Positions 1 to 5,297 of a DNA stretch of 17,763 nt are shown here, one piece after another. This stretch comes from Clostridia bacterium BRH_c25. GTDB lineage: Bacteria; Bacillota_A; Clostridia; Lutisporales; Lutisporaceae. The notes below the pieces were generated by a model. That model saw nothing but the letters and a program-made list of their open reading frames with translations, was not told the DNA's origin and did not search any database. The position numbers and the translations under genes were made by a program. Numbering within the stretch: the stretch's first letter is position 1; each line of letters opens with the position of its first letter. The stretch covers positions 1 to 17,763 of the forward strand of contig LOES01000143.1 of the NCBI GenBank assembly GCA_001515955.1, in the 5' to 3' direction.

Positions 1-22
1 TCGAAGCCCTGCTTGCATACGC

Positions 23-50
23 GCAACCCGCAACTCGTAACTCGCAACCG
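23..50. repeat. 7-bp tandem repeat, four units
   Basis: Four head-to-tail heptamers follow one another: GCAACCC (23-29), GCAACTC (30-36), GTAACTC (37-43) and GCAACCG (44-50), consensus GYAACYC. The bases before position 23 are a poorer match. The stretch is more GC-rich than the surrounding DNA and lies just upstream of the rarA promoter region. It may be the end of a longer array that starts outside the window. No function can be read from it. Confidence 0.6.
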
Positions 51-70
51 GACCCAAGAAGAATACTATA

Positions 71-76
71 TATAAT
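71..76 (+). promoter_or_regulatory. possible -10 element for rarA
   Basis: A perfect TATAAT hexamer lies 18 bases ahead of the rarA start, inside an alternating TA tract. No good -35 hexamer sits 16-18 bases upstream (the bases there are GC-rich repeat), so this is a weak promoter call, and rarA might instead be transcribed from outside the window. Confidence 0.3.
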
Positions 77-94
77 TTAGGCAGGTAACTACTA

Positions 95-1435
95 ATGAAA
101 AATGATGCGTATAGTCTTTTCGATATGAATAGGGAGCAGGAGATGAAGAAGGAGAGTCCTCTGGCTTTGAGAATGAGGCCTGAAACCCTTGAAGAATTTG
201 TCGGGCAGGAGGATATTGTGGCTCCGGGGAAGCTGCTTTATCGTGCAATCAAAGCGGATAAGCTGACTTCTTTGATTTTTTTCGGTCCTCCCGGTACCGG
301 GAAGACTACCCTGGCCAAGATAATTGCAAAAACAACCAAATCATATTTTGAGCAGCTTAATGCAGTGACCTCCGGAGTGGGAGATATACGAAGAGTGGTG
401 GAGGAAGCAAAAAACCGCAAGGGAATGTACAGCCAGCGAACCATACTTTTTGTTGATGAGATACATCGTTTCAACAAGTCTCAGCAGGATGCACTGCTTC
501 CGTATGTTGAAGATGGCACAGTAACATTGATTGGTGCTACCACAGAAAACCCATATTTTGAGGTAAACGATGCCCTTATTTCAAGGTCCACTGTTTTCAG
601 GCTGAATCTGCTTACGGAAGAGGCTATAAGAAAATTGGTGGAAAGATGCATAAGAGATGAAAAGAAAGGGCTTGGCTCATATAATATCGTGATTGACGAA
701 GAAGCCATGACGCATATCACCAATATTGCAAATGGAGATGCCAGGGCTGCGCTTAACGCCGTTGAACTGGCCGCACTGACAACAGAAAGAGGCAGTGACG
801 GCAAGATACATATAGACTTGAAAACTGCTGAGGAATGCATACAGAAGAGAGCTGTGAATTATGAAAAGAAGGGTGAGAACCACTATGATACCATATCCGC
901 CTTTATAAAAAGCATGAGAGGCTCCGACCCTGATGCAGTCCTCCACTACCTGGCGAAAATGCTCTATGCGGGAGAAGATCCCAAGTTCATAGCAAGAAGG
1001 ATAGTAATATGTTCTTCTGAGGATGTAGGAAATGCTGATCCCAACGCATTGGTAGTGGCAACTTCAGCTGCCGGCGCGGTACAGATGATCGGTATGCCGG
1101 AAGCTCAGATTATACTTTCACAGGCTGCCTTGTATGTAGCCTGTGCGCCCAAGAGCAATTCTGCAGTGGCTGGAATTGGCAAGGCCATGAAGGATGTAGA
1201 GAATAAAAGGACCGGCGCAGTGCCGCTGCATCTCCGGAATGATGCCTTTAAGGGTGCAAGGGATTGGGGCTATGGAATTGAATACAAGTATCCCCATGAC
1301 TATGAGGGGAACTACGTTGAGCAGCAATACCTGCCGGATGAGATTAAGGATACGGAGTACTATTTTCCATCAGATAACGGATATGAAAAGAAGTTTTCGG
1401 AGCTTCCAAAGCTGAAAAAAAGAAAAGGCCGCTAG
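95..1435 (+). CDS. rarA: replication-associated recombination protein A (RarA/MgsA family AAA+ ATPase)
   Basis: This is a 446-residue AAA+ ATPase of the RarA/MgsA/WRNIP1 family, which acts at stalled replication forks and is related to clamp-loader and RuvB ATPases. Visible motifs are Walker A GPPGTGKT (64-71), Walker B ILFVDEIH (117-124), the sensor-1 segment GATTENP (147-153) and a likely arginine finger in LISRS (161-165). The C-terminal part (about 260-440) carries the family's oligomerisation segments, including SSEDVGNADP and KSNSAVAG, and full length matches the family. The N-terminus SLFDMNREQEMKKESPLALRMRP is typical of clostridial RarA and supports the start at 95, although its ribosome site is only a weak AGG. 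An internal ATG at 143 sits directly after GGAGCAGGAG but would remove conserved residues. In many clostridia this gene directly precedes the Rrf2-nifS-nifU-mnmA genes, which here lie about 12 kb downstream. Confidence 0.96.
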   Translation: MKNDAYSLFDMNREQEMKKESPLALRMRPETLEEFVGQEDIVAPGKLLYRAIKADKLTSLIFFGPPGTGKTTLAKIIAKTTKSYFEQLNAVTSGVGDIRRVVEEAKNRKGMYSQRTILFVDEIHRFNKSQQDALLPYVEDGTVTLIGATTENPYFEVNDALISRSTVFRLNLLTEEAIRKLVERCIRDEKKGLGSYNIVIDEEAMTHITNIANGDARAALNAVELAALTTERGSDGKIHIDLKTAEECIQKRAVNYEKKGENHYDTISAFIKSMRGSDPDAVLHYLAKMLYAGEDPKFIARRIVICSSEDVGNADPNALVVATSAAGAVQMIGMPEAQIILSQAALYVACAPKSNSAVAGIGKAMKDVENKRTGAVPLHLRNDAFKGARDWGYGIEYKYPHDYEGNYVEQQYLPDEIKDTEYYFPSDNGYEKKFSELPKLKKRKGR

Positions 1436-1511
1436 TGAAGTATTTTAACAACCAGCTATACTTTATTAACACTAACAAGCATACAATATCTATTGGTTCT
1501 GGAGGTAACAA

Positions 1512-2342
1512 ATGAAATTTTATAAATATACAGGGTTAGGAAACGATTTTGTTTTAATGGATAATACAAAAGGGAATATCAATATGGACAGTCAGCTAGC
1601 CAAAGAAATGTGCAACAGATACTTCGGTATTGGAGCAGATGGCATAGTGTTGGCAGCTCAAAGTGAAAGCTGTGACATAAGGATGGAGATTTATAATTCT
1701 GACGGCAGTATTGCTGAGATGTGCGGAAATGCTTCGCGCTGTTTTGCGAAATTCTGCTATGAGAAGGAGCTGGTACACAAGGAAGAATTTACAGTGGAAA
1801 CATTGGCCGGCGTCATAGAACCAAAGCTTAATATTAAGGACGGTATAGTCAAGGAAATAACTGTGGACATTGGCATGCCGAAGTTTGACAGCAAGGATAT
1901 TCCGTTTAAATATGATCTGGATAAGGTAGTGGATTATCCGATACAGGTTGATGGAAAAGAATATCTCATCACATCAATGTTTATGGGAGTACCACACACA
2001 GTTATTTTTACAGACAAAATTGAAGATGAAAATGTAATTGCAGAGGGAAGGAAAATTGAGATATGTGAGTATTTCCCACGGAAGACTAATGTGAATTTTG
2101 TCTCTATAATAAATAAGAACGAAATAATACTTAGGACATGGGAAAGAGGAGCGGGCTATACACTGGCATGTGGTACAGGCGCCTGTGCGGCAGTTGTGGC
2201 AGGGATCACAGCCAATAAGCTCAATAATAAGGTTAAAGTACATCTCAGAGGTGGAGATTTAACCATTGAATGGAATAAGCTCGATAATGTAAAAATGACC
2301 GGTGATGCCAAGGAAGTCTTTGTCGGAGAATATGAAATTTAG
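1512..2342 (+). CDS. dapF: diaminopimelate epimerase
   Basis: A 276-residue DapF, the cofactor-independent cytoplasmic epimerase that converts LL- to meso-diaminopimelate for lysine and peptidoglycan synthesis. It opens with KYTGLGNDFVLMDN, the family N-terminus. The two catalytic cysteines are visible: C71 in EMCGNASRC, and C220 in the second motif LACGTGACA (218-226). ERGAGYT ahead of C220 is also typical. One deviation is that the first motif reads GNASRC where most members have GNG(I/M)RC; both bases of catalysis remain. Start ATG has GGAGG ten bases upstream. It lies 76 bp after rarA, with no convincing terminator between them, so it could be cotranscribed or have its own promoter. A strong hairpin terminator follows the gene. 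Confidence 0.96.
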   Translation: MKFYKYTGLGNDFVLMDNTKGNINMDSQLAKEMCNRYFGIGADGIVLAAQSESCDIRMEIYNSDGSIAEMCGNASRCFAKFCYEKELVHKEEFTVETLAGVIEPKLNIKDGIVKEITVDIGMPKFDSKDIPFKYDLDKVVDYPIQVDGKEYLITSMFMGVPHTVIFTDKIEDENVIAEGRKIEICEYFPRKTNVNFVSIINKNEIILRTWERGAGYTLACGTGACAAVVAGITANKLNNKVKVHLRGGDLTIEWNKLDNVKMTGDAKEVFVGEYEI

Positions 2343-2439
2343 TAAAAGGGGGCTGTGTCGGAAGTCCTTGAAAAAACAACAGGAATGCACTGGAAGAAAA
2401 GTACAAGTATTTAATAGGGTTTCTAATGAAGCAGTTTGA

Positions 2440-2472
2440 GGAGAATTCTACTTAAAGAATTCTCCTATTTTT
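2440..2472 (+). terminator. intrinsic terminator after dapF
   Basis: Perfect 10-bp stem (GGAGAATTCT at 2440-2449, AGAATTCTCC at 2456-2465) with a six-base loop, followed by TATTTTT. The T-run lies on the plus-strand side only, so it terminates dapF transcription. The stem also contains the stop codon and last codons of the convergent minus-strand gene, so the two genes share it. Confidence 0.88.
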
Positions 2473-3995
2473 CTAAGGAGGCTGCTGTTTTTGTCCCGGT
2501 TTCCGTTTTCCGGCCTCAGGCCTGGAGATACATATGCGTGTTTCCCATTATCTGCCTGATCTTCACTTGCTTTCAACTGCTGTGAAGTATCCTTGGACTC
2601 TTTATTAGCGGCAGGCTTTCCGACAAAAGTAGTTATGTTTTCTTGTTTGACCAGCAAGCTGTCGTAATTTGGAGTCTTCTCATTTTTCAGAAACTTTTCC
2701 TTGAAGCTGCTTTTCTTGAGTGTTGAGAGTTCTGTATTATCATTTGCCGCTGTTCTAGTTCTTGGTGTAAGCAGTTCCCTTAGTTCTTCCTCAGATGCTT
2801 TTTGTACAAAGGTCTTGCTTTCAAGGCTGTCTATTCTATTATTCAAATGCCTTACATTCTCAGTAAGACCCTTTATCTCATCCAGAATCTGCTTCAGATA
2901 GTCATTTGTTTCAGGGGAGACAATAGCCTGAAGCTTCTCCTTCGGATTATCTTCCATGACATTCCTTGAGGTATGCTCTATAGGCCTTGATAAATTATAA
3001 TCCTTATCCAGAAGGAAGTATCCCTTCGTTATTGGGTTGGAGCCTGAAATCCTGATTATTTTGACAGCCTGTATGTTGGTTTCTGCTGTGACAGGCAAAT
3101 CAATAGCTTTCCTCCATTTAGCAGAAGAGTCATCAAAGGTGTATTGATGAAAAATATGATCTTTTATCCATGCAAGCTGAAGCAGTTTATCATCAGAATA
3201 GAAAAGTGGGATTACTCCGCTGGTATCGATTAATGTACTGTTAAGCTCTTTAAAATCTATTTCACTTGTTCCTGAGGATTTACTTAAGAAATGATGTATG
3301 TTGCTTGTTTCATTTCCGTTGGAAAAACAAAGCAGGTTAATCTTTTTATTATGATGTATCAGCTTTATAAATACCTGTTTTTTGTAAGAAATGCTGAGGC
3401 TTTTATGAATCCAGGATTTGATGGAATTATCATAACAGTAGTAGTTGATATAATAGTGGGTTCCATCGTACCATACACTGGCATAATGTATTATGTCCCC
3501 TTTTGATTGGAGTATGGAGTAAGAGTTTTCTATATTCTGCGAGTATATTTCAGAAAGGCTGTTTTTTCTCCAGGAGTATTCCATATAAGGCACCTGTTCT
3601 TTTATATTCTTGTGGATGTGATATACGTTGTACATATTGGCAACAGGAAGTTTTTTTGAAAAAAATATATGTATGGAATCATTCAGCACCAGCATATCCA
3701 TTATATATATATTTGAGCTGTTATGGGGGTTTACAACAGACTCAAATTTCCAACCCGAATTGGTATAAATAAAAAGCAGAATCCCTTTGTATCTGCTGTT
3801 GCAGGTCAGGTATATGGTATCATCTGCATCTATGGCGACAGCAAAATCCCCGTTTGCTTGACTTATGAGAACAGTGTCCTTTGCATCTCCAGTACCGGAA
3901 ACCTCTCTGTAATATATAGAGGAATCCTTATAATAAAAAAAATATCTGTTGCCTTTGGAATCCTCAAGGACTATTGATGGCTTTATATCTGCCAT
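2448..3995 (-). CDS. uncharacterised protein: beta-propeller-like N-terminal region, coiled coil, disordered tail
   Basis: I do not recognise a named family for this 515-residue protein. There is no signal peptide or membrane segment. Residues 1-340 contain repeated short beta-strand blocks built around aromatic residues (GNRYFFYYKDSSIYYRE, DDTIYLTCNS, DSIHIFFSK, THYYINYYCYD, DKLLQLAWIKDH), a pattern expected of a beta-propeller of the sialidase/BNR-like kind. Residues about 364-394 form a heptad-like coiled coil (LKQILDEIKGLTENV and on). Residues 395-515 are charged, Ser/Asn/Lys-rich and probably disordered. Start ATG is preceded by GAGGTGGTG. It diverges from the cysteine-rich, coat-like gene across a control region with sporulation-type motifs, so a role in the spore coat is an inference from position only. 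Its 3' end overlaps the dapF terminator. Confidence 0.75.
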   Translation of the reverse strand: MADIKPSIVLEDSKGNRYFFYYKDSSIYYREVSGTGDAKDTVLISQANGDFAVAIDADDTIYLTCNSRYKGILLFIYTNSGWKFESVVNPHNSSNIYIMDMLVLNDSIHIFFSKKLPVANMYNVYHIHKNIKEQVPYMEYSWRKNSLSEIYSQNIENSYSILQSKGDIIHYASVWYDGTHYYINYYCYDNSIKSWIHKSLSISYKKQVFIKLIHHNKKINLLCFSNGNETSNIHHFLSKSSGTSEIDFKELNSTLIDTSGVIPLFYSDDKLLQLAWIKDHIFHQYTFDDSSAKWRKAIDLPVTAETNIQAVKIIRISGSNPITKGYFLLDKDYNLSRPIEHTSRNVMEDNPKEKLQAIVSPETNDYLKQILDEIKGLTENVRHLNNRIDSLESKTFVQKASEEELRELLTPRTRTAANDNTELSTLKKSSFKEKFLKNEKTPNYDSLLVKQENITTFVGKPAANKESKDTSQQLKASEDQADNGKHAYVSPGLRPENGNRDKNSSLLRKIGEFFK

Positions 3996-4036
3996 AAAAT
4001 CACCACCTCAGAGTTTTCACATTTTGTATATATAAA

Positions 4037-4107
4037 TTTATATGGGTTTGTTCATGGGTATATGTTACTATCATGGAAAATTATAAATTTTTATATAAAC
4101 TTGTTCA
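4037..4107. repeat. direct repeat with SpoIIID-like sites, 53 bp apart
   Basis: TTTATAT-N4-TTGTTCA occurs at 4037-4054 and again at 4090-4107, with 14 of 18 bases identical and AT-rich extension on the 5' side of both. On the minus strand the cores read ATGAACAAAC (from 4046-4055), a full match to the published SpoIIID consensus WWRRACARNY, and GTGAACAAGT (from 4099-4108), one mismatch. The 53-bp spacing is close to five helical turns. The second copy overlaps the -35 region of the sigma-K-like promoter. Confidence 0.45.
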
Positions 4108-4134
4108 CAAAAATAATAGTAAATCCATATTATA
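4106..4134 (+). promoter_or_regulatory. sigma-K-like promoter for the cysteine-rich gene
   Basis: CACA (4106-4109), 16-base spacer, CATATTATA (4126-4134). This matches the mother-cell sigma-K consensus mACm-N16-CATAnnnTA at every defined position. It would start transcription near 4141, leaving a leader of about 36 bases before the AAGGAAGGTGA ribosome site and the ATG at 4177. The match is by eye; no score was computed. Confidence 0.55.
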
Positions 4135-4176
4135 AACTAGGCAGCAAAGAATTTAGTATATAAGGAAGGTGAGAAT

Positions 4177-4941
4177 ATGACAAATAGAAATGCTACTTTA
4201 CCAACAGTATTATGTGAAGGAACTACCAAGGTAGAGATCTGTTCAGGTGGCAAAAGCGAATGGAAAGAATTGGTATTTGAATGCCTGAAGGTAAAGAAGG
4301 TATTTGACGAATTTGTATTAAGAGACTGCGTGGAAGGCATCAAATTCCAGGTATGTGGGAACCCCCATGGAGATAGGATAGAACCGACATTGATACTGAA
4401 AAACTGCAAGCTTAGCAATGTTGAAATCAAGAATGTATCTACAAGTACGGATAAAAGGCTTAAGTTCTCAGGAAAATGCTGCTGCGACGTATTTGGAAAG
4501 GACAGCAAAGGAAACATTATAAGGCTTGAAGTGCTTAACGTGCCTGAGGGGACCAATTTGTCAGAAGGGCCAAGCGGGGAGCTTTGCTTCAAATTTAATG
4601 TAAGAAGAACCTATCCCAATGTAACAGATGAGAACTTTGAAAGGCTGCTGCACTTCCTGGATCAAGGGAGATTTGAGCTTCAGTGCCTTGGAGAAGCACT
4701 GATTGACGAGGAGAATAATACAACGACCGGTGAAATACTGATTACCAACTTGGGCGCATTCATTGCAATAAAGTTTGACGCTGAAGTACAGCTTTGCATT
4801 CCTGTGTTAGGCTACTGTGCATTAGAGGAGGATGTAGCTCCTATAGATGTTGACTTCTGTGAAGAATTCGAATTCGAGGATATTCCTTCCTTCAATCCTC
4901 CTCAGCTTGGAGTACCTGTTCCTCCGTACCCTCCTGCCTGA
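4177..4941 (+). CDS. cysteine-rich protein, probable spore coat/spore surface protein
   Basis: A 254-residue protein with 14 cysteines (for example C13, C22, C36, C51, C60, C77, the triplet C101-C103, C137, C170, C207, C214, C228) and a proline-rich end (NPPQLGVPVPPYPPA). There is no signal peptide. The segment ECLKVKKVFDEFVLRDCVEG (36-54) recalls the clostridial coat-type motif 'C-x-K-V-x-K-V-[YF]-D-x-C' found in uncharacterised proteins of spore formers, sometimes next to DUF3794-like domains. I cannot assign a family firmly. Start ATG is supported by AAGGAAGGTGA (4162-4172). A good sigma-K-like promoter lies upstream, which fits late mother-cell expression and a cross-linked coat role; that role is an inference. 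The stop codon is TGA, nine bases before the start of the candidate selenoprotein gene. Confidence 0.78.
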   Translation: MTNRNATLPTVLCEGTTKVEICSGGKSEWKELVFECLKVKKVFDEFVLRDCVEGIKFQVCGNPHGDRIEPTLILKNCKLSNVEIKNVSTSTDKRLKFSGKCCCDVFGKDSKGNIIRLEVLNVPEGTNLSEGPSGELCFKFNVRRTYPNVTDENFERLLHFLDQGRFELQCLGEALIDEENNTTTGEILITNLGAFIAIKFDAEVQLCIPVLGYCALEEDVAPIDVDFCEEFEFEDIPSFNPPQLGVPVPPYPPA

Positions 4942-4950
4942 TAATGCAGT

Positions 4951-5151
4951 ATGATTAAAGAGGATATGAAAATAAAGGAAGTCATAAGAAAATATCCGGG
5001 TACAAAAAGAATTTTGAAGCACTATGAGCTGCTGGCATCAGGCTGCGGCTGAGGGGGATTTCAGGAGAGAACCCTTCGGCAGGCTGCCGAATCGAGGGGA
5101 ATCCAATTGAATAAGCTTATGGACATGTTGAATAACAAGACAAAGGGCTAG
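4951..5151 (+). CDS. candidate selenoprotein: DUF1858-like small protein with in-frame TGA (codon 34)
   Basis: From ATG 4951 the frame gives 33 residues, then TGA (5050-5052), then 32 more residues to TAG at 5149-5151, 66 in all. The first part (MIKEDMKIKEVIRKYPGT and on, ending ASGCG) and the part after TGA (GGFQERTLRQAAESRGIQLN and on) together match the layout of a DUF1858/ScdA_N-like domain: 'dMtI-xeV-xxkYP', a Cys/Gly motif, then 'TLeeAAeexGI-xLxxLlxxLN'. The TGA falls in the redox motif, giving C32-G-U34. A SECIS-like hairpin follows, and a terminator begins at the TAG stop, as expected if translation continues past the TGA. It starts nine bases after the cysteine-rich gene without a clear Shine-Dalgarno, so it may be translationally coupled; ATG 4966, just after AAAGAGG, is an alternative. 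Other readings are a real 33-residue protein, or a gene broken by a Cys/Trp-to-stop change. The upstream gene uses TGA as stop, so TGA is not reassigned. Confidence 0.5.
5050..5104 (+). promoter_or_regulatory. bacterial SECIS-like hairpin directly after the TGA
   Basis: A perfect 7-bp stem, TTCGGCA (5075-5081) with TGCCGAA (5085-5091), closes a GGC loop (5082-5084). The loop starts 29 bases after the TGA. This satisfies the published bacterial SECIS rules: loop of 3-14 bases, a G in its first two bases, and 16-37 bases from the UGA. Outer helices CCC/GGG (5072-5074 with 5096-5099) and GGATT/AATCC (5056-5060 with 5100-5104) can extend it. The hairpin is strong compared with nearby coding DNA. 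Confidence 0.5.
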
Positions 5152-5175
5152 TAATAACTAGCCCTACGTTTTTTT
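5145..5175 (+). terminator. intrinsic terminator
   Basis: Perfect 8-bp stem GGGCTAGT (5145-5152) and ACTAGCCC (5157-5164) with loop AATA, then TACG and seven T residues (5169-5175). The TAG that would stop the read-through frame lies inside the 5' arm. It separates the coat-like/DUF1858-like transcript from the glycan cluster. Confidence 0.9.
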
Positions 5176-5189
5176 GGCATTTTTAAAGT

Positions 5190-5218
5190 AACTTGTCACT
5201 GCAGATCAGCATATTCTG
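5190..5218 (+). promoter_or_regulatory. weak sigma-K-like promoter candidate ahead of the glycan cluster
   Basis: AACT (5190-5193), 16-base spacer, CATATTCTG (5210-5218): one mismatch in the -10 and one in the -35 flank against mACm-N16-CATAnnnTA. A TTGTCA hexamer at 5193-5198 lacks a good sigma-A -10 at 17 bases. The region 5176-5297 holds no other gene-like feature. This is a suggestion only. Confidence 0.25.
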
Positions 5219-5297
5219 AATTAGAGACTTCTTATGGAAGGGGGCATTATCATCAAATGACGCATTATTACTATACAGCTGCAAGGGGGTAAGTATA

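Noticed and set aside
481..840. 119-residue open frame on the minus strand inside rarA
   Set aside because: It is antisense to conserved AAA+ motifs, with no ribosome site and low-complexity content.
1433..1474. Weak inverted repeat between rarA and dapF (TAGTG, AAGTAT / ATACTT, CACTA)
   Set aside because: It is short, AT-rich and interrupted with a 14-base loop and no T-run; not convincing as a terminator.
4137..4592. 151-residue open frame on the minus strand opposite the cysteine-rich gene
   Set aside because: No ribosome site or recognisable family; it mirrors the codon pattern of the well-supported plus-strand gene.
5050..5052. TGA read as tryptophan through a changed genetic code
   Set aside because: The neighbouring gene ends in TGA at 4939-4941, and no internal TGA occurs in the other genes of the window.
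5056..5105. Glycine-riboswitch-like wording (GGAGAGA, GCCGAA, GGGG)
   Set aside because: The rest of the aptamer (GGGGCAA and the CTCAGG strand) is absent, the order is wrong, and the stretch keeps a protein pattern in frame.
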